Assembly: GCA_934725015.1 (NCBI GenBank)
Contig: CAKVAS010000018.1
Location: 1 to 57,131 of the forward strand
Origin: an uncultured Bacteroidales bacterium
GTDB lineage: Bacteria; Bacteroidota; Bacteroidia; Bacteroidales; UBA932
Length of the DNA stretch: 57,131 bases
Reading direction: 5' to 3'
The first letter of the stretch is position 1. Every line of letters starts with the position of its first letter. The notes beneath the pieces were generated by a model. It was not told the origin of the DNA. It did not search any database and worked only from the letters and a program-made list of their open reading frames with translations. The translations under genes were made by a program, and so were the position numbers. Shown here one piece after another: positions 7,440-15,590 of the stretch.

Positions 7440-10400
7440 TCAGTTCTGCTGCGGGATGTCAGTTTCAGTCAGGACGCTCTCGTCGAGTTCCTTCTGCTCC
7501 TCTTCGGTGAGAGGGACGACGTCTTCATCAACGGCGGAGACATAGCCTATCTGCTCTTTCTGCCGGCGGATGGCTTCCTGGGCTTCACCTGCGGCGATGG
7601 CTTTCTCCACTCCAGTCTCGAAGACATTGCGGATGGAGTTGGAAAGATTCATCTTGGATTCGTCTATGGTTTTTGTGAAGACGGGGATGCTGTTCGCATT
7701 CTTGTATTTCGCCTTCCCGAGCCTGAACTTCATGTGGTCGAAATCCTGGCCGTAGAGATCCACCCCGAACTTGAAGACGAGTGGGGACTTTATGACAGAG
7801 ACATGATAGCGGAACGACATATCGAGGTTCTGGATGCCGCTCATGGCGAGTTCGTAGCGGTCCACATCCACAATGAACGGGAACACTTCCAGACGGTTGT
7901 CGCTGATTTGCCCCTCTACCGACATCGAATTGATTTTCAGGTCTCCCTTGTTCTTGAACTTGAGGAGTTTCGTGATTTTGCGCAGGCTCTCGTCCTGAGC
8001 GAGCGTCAGGTCTTTTCCGCCTATGCGCATCACGCCGTTCACGGTCGGCATTATGAAATTCATATTGGTGTCGAGGGCCGCCGTTCCTGCAAGTTCGCAG
8101 TTCAGAAGACCGTCGAACGAACTCAGCATCGGCACGATTTCCTTAATCTGCGGCGCCATGCTGAACACCTCGGCCGCCGTAAGGTCAATAAGACTGAGAT
8201 TGAAGCCTGTCTTGATGTTCGTTTTGCTCCGCGTCGCGTAGAACCCCTCGAAGAAGAGGTTGCCCATATTTGCGGCCGCCAGAGTGTTGTAAATCTGCAC
8301 ACATCGCTCCTTCACCTTCACATTGCAGTTCAGCCAGTCAATCGTCATGTTCGCGTAGCTGATGTCGTAGCCTTCGACGGCCACATCGGCGATGACATTT
8401 GCGGGAATCACAAACAGGCTTCCGGCAGTTGAGTCCGCTTCCTCGGTCTGCATCTGCGTCACAGCCGATGCAAGGTATTGGCTGTCGCTGAGTTCCGAGG
8501 CTCCGCTCACTGTCCCGGCAACTTTCTGCCCTGCGGCGTATGCGGCGAGAAGCTCGTTGCAGTCAAGCTTCTCCGCCTTTATCTTCATGTCCGCCATCAC
8601 AGGGCCTCGCCCGAGCATCGCCCTGCGCAGACCGGTGATGTTTCCGGTTACATCGACGTCGGATTCCCCGGAGGTGAGGCAGAAACTTTTGAGATGAATC
8701 TCGTTGTTCGTGAAGTCGAGGCTCGCGTCCGAGACGACGTTCCTGAGCGGGAGCAGAGCCGTCACGATGCGTGCCCTTCCGAGCGACAGGCCGCCGCTGA
8801 GCCCCCAGTCTCGGAAATACCTGCGGAGAGTCCCGTCAAGCCTGAAGTCTATGTCCTGCTTGAGAAAGTCCTTTTCCCGGAGCCATTCCGGCAGTTCTCC
8901 GGCCGCCATCGCGGCCATCCTTTCCCGCCGCGCAACGCTCATCAGAGAGTCCCTCGGCACATCCGGATATATCCTGGCCAGCGAGTCCAGCCTCCTTTCC
9001 CGTCTTTCGGCGCGTTCGGAGGTTCTCATCCTTGCCGTCGCGTTCAGATTCACGTCCGACGCGAACACGCGGCCTTCCGTGCTCCTTGCCGACATACGCC
9101 TGTTGCTGCTGCGGAACGAAAGCACCGGAATCCTGAACTTGCCTCCGCCCTCGTGGGTGATTCTGAAACTGTTTTTAGTGCCGCGCAGCCCGAACGATGT
9201 CTCCGCCCCGTCCCTGAGCAGCAGCCGCGTGCCGCTGAACTGACCCTTCATCGGATAGAAGACCGTGGAGTCCGTCCTGTTCAGGATTCCCGCGTCGTTT
9301 GTCATCGACAGCTTCATCCCGCGTCCATGAAAGGCCATCTCCCGCCCGTAGGCCGCGCTGACAGTGTCTATGCTCGCGTTCAGTTCCAGCACCCGCGACT
9401 TTCGCGACAGTCCCTCGTCAGCCTTCGCCCGCCTTGTGACGAGGCAGAAGTCAAGGGAGTCGAGGTAGAGGTCCACGCTGTCCGCAGGGGAACTGAAACG
9501 GAGGTTCAGTGCCGCCAAATCCACGTCAAGGCTTGCTTCAGGGAGCCTGTATAAATCCAGCTGCGACATCCTCACGCTGCCCTTTGCCTTGCCCTCCACG
9601 GCGCCGGATGCGCTCATCCCGAGGCCGTCGGGAAGCACAGCCGCGATTTCGTCGAGCCTTGAGCGGAAGGAGATGTCCGGCCTCAGCAGGATGTCGTCCC
9701 CGAGCAGGTCTATTATGCCGAGCGAGCCGTCGAGATGCGTTGTCCCGAGCGCACAGAGGCAGATGTTCGAGAGGTTGAGGCAGTACCTGTCCCGCTCGTC
9801 CACGCCTATCTCGCCCGCAAGCCCCACCTGGGCTGAAATCCCCGTGCCTTCGACGATCACGTTGGCCTTGGGCACGGAAAATTCCCCGTATATCCCCGGC
9901 AGCCGCGAACCGTCATAGACATAGTGCCCTTCCGTCCCCAGTCTTGCGGAAAATTTCGCGTCCGTCCGGACCATCCCGGCGCCGGCGCTTACAATCTTGC
10001 CATATTTTTCGACCAGCTTCGCGACGTCAATGTCCTCGAAGTTCATTTCCGCCTTCACATAGAGACTGTCCTGAGGCATCCTCACCTTTCCGGAAAGCGC
10101 GAACGGGATGTAGGCCACCGACCCGTCAAGACGCTTGAAGTCAAATGCCGGAACCGTGTCCCTGACAAGGTCGAGATGCCCGCAGAGACTCACCGGAACC
10201 TCAATCCGGCCGAAATCCCGCGTCCCGAGGTAGGCCTTTGAGTCGAGGTCAAGGTGCACGTGACGCCCGTTCCTCCCCTCTATGTGCAGCCTGTCAACTC
10301 CGGCGAGCACGGTGTCCCGTCCCATCCTTCCGGCCGCGAACAGGCTGTCAACCTCCAGCTCAATCTTTCCGACCCTTCTGAAGTCGGAGCGCAGCCTCCC

Positions 10401-11111
10401 GGCAAAGGCCATGTCCTTCAGCGTGATGAACGCGCTGAGGGTGTCGGCGGCGTTTGAATATACAATCGTGGGTCTCCCGCTCATCCTCACTTCCCCGAAG
10501 GCGATTCGCGGCAGTCCGGAATCCCCTCCGCTCCCGCCGCTTTCCTCCGCCTGTCCGGAATCTTCCCCTCCGTCCATTATGTCCCAGTTCGACGAGCCGT
10601 CGCTGAACGTGTGCGCGAAAATCCTCGGCTTCACAAGCTCAATCTGCGGAACGTCGAGCTTCCACGCGAGCAGCCCGAACGGACTGACCTTCACTTCGAG
10701 ACGGTCAAACACCGCGAGCGTGTCACAGCCCGCGAGCCCCGTCAGCGTGTCGATTTTCCCGCGTCCCATGAACTGGACCGGCATATCCCGCGTTATCAGG
10801 GAGTCGAATCTTTCGTGCGGATATGTCACCGTGCAGCTGTCCATCCTCAGTTCGACATTAGGGAACGCGCGGAACATGGATATTCCGATATTCCTGAAGC
10901 TCAGGTCCGCGCAGACATATTCGTTCGCGTACTTTTCTACGATTCCGGTCATCACCGACGGCGACAGGACAATCTGCAGCACCACGAGGATGCCGATCCA
11001 TATCCCTGAGACCCATGCGCATATTTTCAGACCAACCCTCCACGGCCTTCCTTTTTTCGTCGTGTCCTTCGTCGAATCTTTCGTGTTTTCAGAAATATTC
11101 CCGTTTTCCAT
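7440..11111 (-). CDS. Large AsmA-like inner-membrane-anchored protein
   Basis: 1223 residues. A short basic cytoplasmic N-terminus is followed by one transmembrane segment (about residues 26-50, ICAWVSGIWIGILVVLQIVL), then a long beta-rich periplasmic region. The region after the helix (FPNVELRMDSCTV, FDRLEVKVSPFGLLAWKLDVPQI) and repeated strands of the type LDLDLAALNLRFSSP fit the AsmA N-terminal and C-terminal domains. AsmA/TamB/YhdP-type proteins are repeating-beta-groove proteins implicated in phospholipid movement and outer-membrane homeostasis. That role is known for the family and inferred here. The length is within the range of long AsmA-like proteins. It is convergent with tRNA-Leu and divergent from the ATPase at 11215; a TAAATTTG box at 11140-11147 (minus strand) is a candidate promoter. 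Confidence 0.82.
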   Translation of the reverse strand: MENGNISENTKDSTKDTTKKGRPWRVGLKICAWVSGIWIGILVVLQIVLSPSVMTGIVEKYANEYVCADLSFRNIGISMFRAFPNVELRMDSCTVTYPHERFDSLITRDMPVQFMGRGKIDTLTGLAGCDTLAVFDRLEVKVSPFGLLAWKLDVPQIELVKPRIFAHTFSDGSSNWDIMDGGEDSGQAEESGGSGGDSGLPRIAFGEVRMSGRPTIVYSNAADTLSAFITLKDMAFAGRLRSDFRRVGKIELEVDSLFAAGRMGRDTVLAGVDRLHIEGRNGRHVHLDLDSKAYLGTRDFGRIEVPVSLCGHLDLVRDTVPAFDFKRLDGSVAYIPFALSGKVRMPQDSLYVKAEMNFEDIDVAKLVEKYGKIVSAGAGMVRTDAKFSARLGTEGHYVYDGSRLPGIYGEFSVPKANVIVEGTGISAQVGLAGEIGVDERDRYCLNLSNICLCALGTTHLDGSLGIIDLLGDDILLRPDISFRSRLDEIAAVLPDGLGMSASGAVEGKAKGSVRMSQLDLYRLPEASLDVDLAALNLRFSSPADSVDLYLDSLDFCLVTRRAKADEGLSRKSRVLELNASIDTVSAAYGREMAFHGRGMKLSMTNDAGILNRTDSTVFYPMKGQFSGTRLLLRDGAETSFGLRGTKNSFRITHEGGGKFRIPVLSFRSSNRRMSARSTEGRVFASDVNLNATARMRTSERAERRERRLDSLARIYPDVPRDSLMSVARRERMAAMAAGELPEWLREKDFLKQDIDFRLDGTLRRYFRDWGLSGGLSLGRARIVTALLPLRNVVSDASLDFTNNEIHLKSFCLTSGESDVDVTGNITGLRRAMLGRGPVMADMKIKAEKLDCNELLAAYAAGQKVAGTVSGASELSDSQYLASAVTQMQTEEADSTAGSLFVIPANVIADVAVEGYDISYANMTIDWLNCNVKVKERCVQIYNTLAAANMGNLFFEGFYATRSKTNIKTGFNLSLIDLTAAEVFSMAPQIKEIVPMLSSFDGLLNCELAGTAALDTNMNFIMPTVNGVMRIGGKDLTLAQDESLRKITKLLKFKNKGDLKINSMSVEGQISDNRLEVFPFIVDVDRYELAMSGIQNLDMSFRYHVSVIKSPLVFKFGVDLYGQDFDHMKFRLGKAKYKNANSIPVFTKTIDESKMNLSNSIRNVFETGVEKAIAAGEAQEAIRRQKEQIGYVSAVDEDVVPLTEEEQKELDESVLTETDIPQQN

Positions 11112-11214
11112 ATATACCGTATTCTTCGTCTAAAGTTTGCAAATTTAGTAAAACTAACCCATACAACATATTTGTTTTTATGCTAAATTTGTCGTCCGAT
11201 AAGTTTTTGACATT

Positions 11215-12345
11215 ATGGGAGAAATATTCGATTTTGACAACTATGTGACGGGGCGTTCGTTCGTCGGACGGCGTTCTGACTGTCTCGCACTGGGAAATCT
11301 CATTGAAAATCATGAGAATGTGTGCATATATGACGCGCCTAAGAGCGGAAAGACCTCGCTCGTGCACCAGACTCTCATAAACCTGCGGACATCGGGACAC
11401 AGCGTCGTCGTGCCTGTCTGCGTCCTGACCGGAGTCCGCACCGCGGAGGAACTTGCCGTGCGGATGGTATCGACGCTCATGAAGCAGCTCTGCGACGGCC
11501 CGGCGGATTTTTCGGACTTCATCGCGAGGTGGCTTCCGGACACGAACTTCAGCTTTGACGGGGAACTCTATGAGGATTTCGGCAAAATGGCGGTCCTGAC
11601 AGGGAAGCTTTCTCCTGAGGATCTTACGGCAGTGCTGACGCTCCCGTACAACATCGCCTCCGGGACTTCGAGCGACCTCTGCCTTGTGTTTGAGGAATTT
11701 CAGAACATCTTGGAAATAAAGGGTTTCGAGCGTATCCTTAAGGAGATGGAGAAAATCGCCTCCGAGAACAGGACGTCGTTCAGCTACATCTTCAGCGGTT
11801 CCGCGACCAACGCGATGAAATGGATTTTTGACTACAGGAAATATTTTTTCCGCAACGTCGTGCACCTTCCGCTTTCCCCGGTGACGGAACAGGAGGTGAT
11901 GGAGCACATCGTCTCGGGCTTCCGGCCGACGGGCAAGGTCATTGAGAAGGACCTCATCCAGAAGCCTTACGGAATTTTCCGGGGAAATATGTGGTATCTC
12001 AACACGATGGCGTTCCTCTGCAACGCGAGGGCAATCGGATATATCAATGAAAAGACCATCAGCGACGCCGTGGAGACCGTGATTTCCATGAACGTGCCGC
12101 GTTTCAGGATGGTTGTCGATGACCTCACCGTGTTCCAGCTCTCTTTCCTGACGGCGGTGCTGCGCGGGGAGAGCCGTTTCAGCGCCTCGGATGTCATAGA
12201 AAAGTACGACCTGCACTCCTCGGCGAATGTGAAGAGGGTGAGGGACGCGCTGATGAAGAAGGAAATCCTGACCTTCACGGCCAAGGACGAGCCGGTGGTG
12301 ATTGATCCGTTGTTTGAGTATTGGTTCAGGAGGGAAATGCTGTGA
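11215..12345 (+). CDS. AAA-type P-loop ATPase with C-terminal winged-helix-like region
   Basis: 376 residues. The Walker A loop APKSGKTSL (~residues 42-50) and a Walker B-like LCLVFEEFQ (~160) belong to the archaeal-ATPase/STAND-like AAA group that starts with an FVGR-type box (SFVGRRSDCL). A sensor-like FSGSATNAM follows, and the C-terminal ~80 residues (FLTAVLRGESRFSASDVIEKYDL, VKRVRDALMKKEIL, VIDPLFEYWFRR) look like the winged-helix end of this family. The substrate is unknown. Its stop codon overlaps the GTG start of the sirtuin gene by four bases (GTGA), so the two are translationally coupled. A TAAATTTG box at 11184-11191 may be its promoter. Family members occur both as housekeeping and as defence-linked genes. 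Confidence 0.75.
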   Translation: MGEIFDFDNYVTGRSFVGRRSDCLALGNLIENHENVCIYDAPKSGKTSLVHQTLINLRTSGHSVVVPVCVLTGVRTAEELAVRMVSTLMKQLCDGPADFSDFIARWLPDTNFSFDGELYEDFGKMAVLTGKLSPEDLTAVLTLPYNIASGTSSDLCLVFEEFQNILEIKGFERILKEMEKIASENRTSFSYIFSGSATNAMKWIFDYRKYFFRNVVHLPLSPVTEQEVMEHIVSGFRPTGKVIEKDLIQKPYGIFRGNMWYLNTMAFLCNARAIGYINEKTISDAVETVISMNVPRFRMVVDDLTVFQLSFLTAVLRGESRFSASDVIEKYDLHSSANVKRVRDALMKKEILTFTAKDEPVVIDPLFEYWFRREML

Positions 12346-13049
12346 AAAAGAAGATAGTCGTGCTGACCGGCGCCGGAGTGAGCGCCGAGAGCGGCATCAG
12401 CACGTTCCGCGATGCCGGCGGACTCTGGGAAAACTACAATGTTCAGGACGTGGCCTCAATCGAGGGGTGGTACAGGAATCCCGGACTCATGCTTGACTTC
12501 TACAACGCGCGGCGCTCGGAGTTGGAAAAAGTCCGTCCGAACGCGGCTCACATTGAGATTGCGGGGCTTGAGCGCGACTATGACGTGACTGTCGTGACGC
12601 AGAACATCGACAATCTCCATGAGCGGGCCGGTTCGACGCGGGTGATTCACCTTCACGGGGAACTGACCAAGGCGCGGCCGGAGAACCGTTACAACGAGGC
12701 TGACCATTTTTCCACGGAGTCGGTGCGTGACATCGGCTACGGCGAGATTCATCTCGGCGACAAGGCTCCGGATGGGGCGCAGCTGCGTCCGCACATAGTC
12801 TGGTTCGGCGAGGCCGTCCCGAACATGGACAAGGCTATTGACGAGGTTGAGTCGGCTGACATTCTGCTCATTGTCGGCACCTCCCTTCAGGTCTATCCCG
12901 CCGCCGGACTCTACCGCTATGCGGAGCCGGGGACACCTATATATATTATAGACCCGTCGCCGCTGACCGTCCGCGACCCTCGACTGATTCATATACAGGA
13001 TGTTGCGACAAGGGGTATGTCTAAGTTCAGGGAATTGGCTCAAATTTGA
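12342..13049 (+). CDS. cobB: NAD-dependent protein deacylase, sirtuin family (CobB-like, without zinc cysteines)
   Basis: 235 residues from the GTG at 12342, which overlaps the ATPase stop and has an AGGAGGG ribosome binding site just upstream. This gives the usual N-terminus MKKKIVVLTGAGVSAESG. Sirtuin motifs in order: TGAGVSAESGISTFRD (NAD binding), TQNIDNLHERAG, the catalytic HLHGEL, the IVWFGEAVP loop, and VGTSLQVYPAAGL. It removes acyl groups from lysine with NAD+ as co-substrate, in the cytoplasm. The small zinc domain has lost the four Cys: the segment HGELTKARPENRYNEADHF holds none, as I recall for other Bacteroidetes sirtuins. An upstream in-frame ATG at 12321 is less likely because it would overlap the ATPase gene further. 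Confidence 0.9.
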   Translation: MKKKIVVLTGAGVSAESGISTFRDAGGLWENYNVQDVASIEGWYRNPGLMLDFYNARRSELEKVRPNAAHIEIAGLERDYDVTVVTQNIDNLHERAGSTRVIHLHGELTKARPENRYNEADHFSTESVRDIGYGEIHLGDKAPDGAQLRPHIVWFGEAVPNMDKAIDEVESADILLIVGTSLQVYPAAGLYRYAEPGTPIYIIDPSPLTVRDPRLIHIQDVATRGMSKFRELAQI

Positions 13050-13069
13050 GAAAAAGATTCCGCAATCTG

Positions 13070-13099
13070 TTTGAAATCAGAATAATATTCGTATCTTTG
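13070..13099 (+). promoter_or_regulatory. Promoter for rpsU
   Basis: TTTG at 13070-13073, 18 bp, TATCTTTG at 13092-13099. Both boxes match the Bacteroidetes consensus, giving an untranslated leader of about 70 nt. Confidence 0.7.
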
Positions 13100-13157
13100 C
13101 ACGCTCAAAAGTCGGAAAGTATCCCCGTGCGGGACGTTTTTCGACCGATACTATAGG

Positions 13158-13170
13158 AAAAGGAGGTGAT
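13158..13170 (+). promoter_or_regulatory. Full-length Shine-Dalgarno sequence of rpsU
   Basis: AAAAGGAGGTGAT is complementary to the whole anti-Shine-Dalgarno tail of 16S rRNA, and GGAGG ends 10 nt before the ATG. Most genes in this window have no such site. In Flavobacterium, a strong SD on the bS21 gene is reported to serve autoregulation, because bS21 helps hide the anti-SD on the ribosome. Confidence 0.85.
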
Positions 13171-13176
13171 TTACAA

Positions 13177-13371
13177 ATGATTATAGTACCTGTTAAGGAA
13201 GGCGAGAACATCGAGAAGGCGCTCAAGAAGTTCAAGAGGAAATTCGAGAAGACCGGAGCAATCCGCGAGCTGCGTGCCAGAAGAGAGTTCGAGAAACCGT
13301 CAGTGAAGGCAAGGAAGGCGAAGATGAAGGCCATCTACGTTCAGCATCTGCAGCTTCAGGACGAGCAGTAA
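13177..13371 (+). CDS. rpsU: 30S ribosomal protein bS21
   Basis: 64 residues, standard length. The N-terminus MIIVPVKEGENIEKALKKFKRKFEKTG and the basic segment ELRARREFEKPS are diagnostic of bS21. The protein binds the 30S platform near the 3' end of 16S rRNA. In Bacteroidetes ribosomes it takes part, with uS18 and bS6, in sequestering the anti-Shine-Dalgarno sequence. Here it stands directly upstream of rplU-rpmA, with its own consensus promoter and an unusually perfect SD. The latter fits feedback control by ribosomes that lack bS21. Confidence 0.96.
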   Translation: MIIVPVKEGENIEKALKKFKRKFEKTGAIRELRARREFEKPSVKARKAKMKAIYVQHLQLQDEQ

Positions 13372-13411
13372 TTGCAAATTTTTATTTTATGGCTGTCAAG
13401 CTCCTTGAAGA

Positions 13412-13474
13412 GCCGGTGGAATGAGTCCGGCCGCTTGCAGTTGAAACGCGGAACCTGTCCGGGAGGGCAGTTCC
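13412..13474 (+). promoter_or_regulatory. Candidate structured leader of rplU
   Basis: Between rpsU and rplU two hairpins can form: GCCGG/CCGGC (13412-13431), and a longer one in which GGAAC-C-TGTCC pairs with GGGCA-GTTCC (13450-13474, one bulged C, one G-T pair). The second ends 18 nt before the rplU start. There is no T run, so it does not look like a terminator. A ribosomal-protein leader is possible but unproven. Confidence 0.4.
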
Positions 13475-13492
13475 AAAATTTTATAAAACAAT

Positions 13493-13804
13493 ATGTACGC
13501 AATCGTAGAAATTGCAGGTCAGCAGTTTAAGGTTGAGGCTGGCAAAGAAATTTTCGTGAACCGTCTTGCGGAGGCTACAGGCTCTGCGGTCGAGTTCAGC
13601 AAGGTGCTTCTGCTCGACAACGACGGAGAGGTCAAGGTCGGCGCACCGTATGTGGAGGGCGCAGTTGTGAAAGCCACCGTCCTCGACGATTCCTGCAAGG
13701 GCAAGAAGGTTCTTGTCTTCAAGAAGAAACGTCGCAAGGGTTACCAGAAATGCAATGGTCACCGTCAGTATCTTTCTAAAATCCAGATCAACGAGATCGC
13801 TTAA
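13493..13804 (+). CDS. rplU: 50S ribosomal protein bL21
   Basis: 103 residues, normal length. MYAIVEIAGQQFKVEAGKEI and the C-terminal KKKRRKGYQKCNGHRQYLS are signature segments of bL21, which binds 23S rRNA domain II. It is followed 19 bp later by rpmA, the usual rplU-rpmA pair. Upstream lie rpsU and a stretch with two hairpins that could regulate this pair. Confidence 0.97.
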   Translation: MYAIVEIAGQQFKVEAGKEIFVNRLAEATGSAVEFSKVLLLDNDGEVKVGAPYVEGAVVKATVLDDSCKGKKVLVFKKKRRKGYQKCNGHRQYLSKIQINEIA

Positions 13805-13823
13805 TTAAAGAGGAGAATCAGTT

Positions 13824-14084
13824 ATGGCACATAAAAAAGGCGTCGGTAGTTCAAAGAACGGTCGTGAGTCAGAAAGCAAACGACTTGGCCTCAAGAAATT
13901 CGGTGATCAGGCTGTAAAGGCCGGCAACATCCTCGTCCGTCAGAGAGGTACGGTTCACAATCCGGGTCTCAATGTCGGCATGGGCAGGGATCACACCCTT
14001 TACGCGCTGATTGACGGAAGGGTGAAGTTCTGCAAGAAGGCAGAGAACAAGTCATTCGTCTCGGTTGTTCCTTTTGAGAACTAA
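13824..14084 (+). CDS. rpmA: 50S ribosomal protein bL27
   Basis: 86 residues. It starts MAHKKGVGSSKNGRESESKR, the conserved N-terminal arm that reaches the peptidyl-transferase centre, and continues VRQRGTVHNPGLNVGMGRDHTLYAL. There is no cleavable N-terminal extension of the Firmicutes type. A GAGGAG ribosome binding site precedes the ATG. It is co-transcribed with rplU and followed by a terminator. Confidence 0.97.
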   Translation: MAHKKGVGSSKNGRESESKRLGLKKFGDQAVKAGNILVRQRGTVHNPGLNVGMGRDHTLYALIDGRVKFCKKAENKSFVSVVPFEN

Positions 14085-14110
14085 CTCGGGGATTGTATGC
14101 TTTGGAATAG

Positions 14111-14148
14111 TGGGTTGTTGCTCCGAGTTGAGTGACAACCCATTTTTT
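14111..14148 (+). terminator. Terminator of the rplU-rpmA transcript
   Basis: TGGGTTGT (14111-14118) pairs with ACAACCCA (14135-14142), followed by six T. Confidence 0.85.
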
Positions 14149-14227
14149 GAATTTTGCGCGAAAAAGCGGTCTGCGGCGTTGGACTTTCTCGGCCGCCTTG
14201 CATCCCATCTTTTTCTCGTCAAAATTC
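14149..14227 (+). repeat. Family B hairpin element, short version (copy B1)
   Basis: It shares the left end (AAAAAGCGGTCTGCGGCGTTG) in part and the right end (GCCTTGCATCCCATC) with the two full copies, but the middle is deleted. The flanking arms GAATTTTG (14149-14156) and CAAAATTC (14220-14227) are inverted repeats specific to this copy. It fills most of the space between the rpmA terminator and serS. Confidence 0.7.
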
Positions 14228-14264
14228 TCTTGTTTAGAAGTGGAAAAATTTAAAATTTAAAGAT

Positions 14265-15536
14265 ATGCTTACACTTAAGTTGCTTCGTGAACAGCCGGAG
14301 TATGTGATTAGGAAACTGGCTGTGAAGAATTTCGACGCGAAGGAAATCGTGGAGAAAATCAATGCTCTTGACGCGGACAGGCGTGCATTGCAGACTGAAC
14401 TTGACAGTTGCCTTGCCGAGCAGAAGAAGATGGCCGCAATGATCGGCGCTCTCATGAAGGAGGGAAAGAAGGAGCAGGCCGAGGGCGTGAAGTCCGAGGT
14501 GGCGGCTCTCAAGGCCCGTTCCGGCGAGATTGACGCGAAGGCGCAGAAGACTCAGGAAGAGCTTACGTCTCTGATGGTTCTTCTTCCTAACATACCTTGC
14601 GACGCCGTGCCTGAGGGCAAGACCGCTGCGGACAATGTTGTCGTTAAGATGGGAAACGAGATTCCTGACCTCGGTCCGGACGCGCTTCCTCACTGGGAGC
14701 TCGCGAAGAAGCTTGACATCATAGACTTCGACCTCGGAGTGAAGCTTACCGGAGCCGGATTCCCTGTCTATAAGGGCAAGGGAGCGCGTCTTCAGCGAGC
14801 GCTCATCAACTATTTCCTCGACATCAACACCAAGGCCGGCTATCTTGAAGTTGAGCCTCCTGTGATGGTGAACGAGGCATCCGGATTCGGCACTGGCCAG
14901 CTTCCTGACAAGGAGGGGCAGATGTATCATGCCACTGTGGATAACTTCTATCTCGTTCCGACCGCCGAGGTTCCGGTGACCAACATCTACCGTGACGTGA
15001 TTCTCGGAAACAACGATTTCCCTGTGAAGATGACGGCATACACCCCTTGCTTCCGCCGTGAGGCGGGCTCATACGGAAAGGATGTGCGCGGACTCAACAG
15101 GCTTCATCAGTTCGACAAGGTTGAGATTGTCCGCATCGAGAAGCCGGAGAACTCATACGCAGCCCTTGACGACATGATTGCTCATGTGGAGGGCATCGTG
15201 AACAGCCTCGGTCTCCCGTACAGGATTCTTCGTCTGTGCGGCGGGGACATGAGCTTCACGTCCGCCATAACCTACGACTTCGAGGTTTATTCAGCCGCCC
15301 AGGGTCGCTGGCTTGAGATTTCTTCAGTTTCCAACTTCGAGTCCTATCAGGCAAACCGCCTGAAGCTCCGCTACAGGACCGAGGACGGCAAGACCGAGCT
15401 TGCGCACACTCTGAACGGGTCTTCGCTCGCTCTTCCGCGTGTGGTTGCCGCTTTACTGGAGAATAACCAGAAGGATGGTAAAATCATAATACCTGAGGTC
15501 TTGAGGCCTTATACGGGATTTGATGTTATTGATTAA
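14265..15536 (+). CDS. serS: Seryl-tRNA synthetase
   Basis: 423 residues, typical length. The N-terminal coiled-coil arm (residues ~25-105, rich in Lys/Glu/Ala) binds the long variable arm of tRNA-Ser. The class II core follows: PPVMVNEASGFGTGQLP (motif 1 region), PTAEVPVTNIYRDVI, the motif 2 loop with FRREAGSYGKDVRGLNRLHQFDKVE, and motif 3 with NGSSLALPRVVAALLE. It charges tRNA-Ser with serine in the cytoplasm. It stands just after rplU-rpmA, an arrangement I recall from other Bacteroidales, but is separated from them by a terminator and a repeat element, so it probably has its own promoter. Confidence 0.96.
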   Translation: MLTLKLLREQPEYVIRKLAVKNFDAKEIVEKINALDADRRALQTELDSCLAEQKKMAAMIGALMKEGKKEQAEGVKSEVAALKARSGEIDAKAQKTQEELTSLMVLLPNIPCDAVPEGKTAADNVVVKMGNEIPDLGPDALPHWELAKKLDIIDFDLGVKLTGAGFPVYKGKGARLQRALINYFLDINTKAGYLEVEPPVMVNEASGFGTGQLPDKEGQMYHATVDNFYLVPTAEVPVTNIYRDVILGNNDFPVKMTAYTPCFRREAGSYGKDVRGLNRLHQFDKVEIVRIEKPENSYAALDDMIAHVEGIVNSLGLPYRILRLCGGDMSFTSAITYDFEVYSAAQGRWLEISSVSNFESYQANRLKLRYRTEDGKTELAHTLNGSSLALPRVVAALLENNQKDGKIIIPEVLRPYTGFDVID

Positions 15537-15590
15537 ATTCTTTGTGCTTTTTGCATTTAAGGCACACTGATTGCATATACATGAGTTTGT

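Noticed and set aside
7263..9554. Long plus-strand frames opposite the AsmA-like gene
   Set aside because: They lack any domain, one even runs through tRNA-Leu, and composition is that of an antisense shadow.
11089..12216. 375-codon minus-strand frame opposite the ATPase gene
   Set aside because: Arg/His/Glu-rich composition typical of antisense shadows in high-GC genes; the ATPase on the plus strand has clear Walker motifs.
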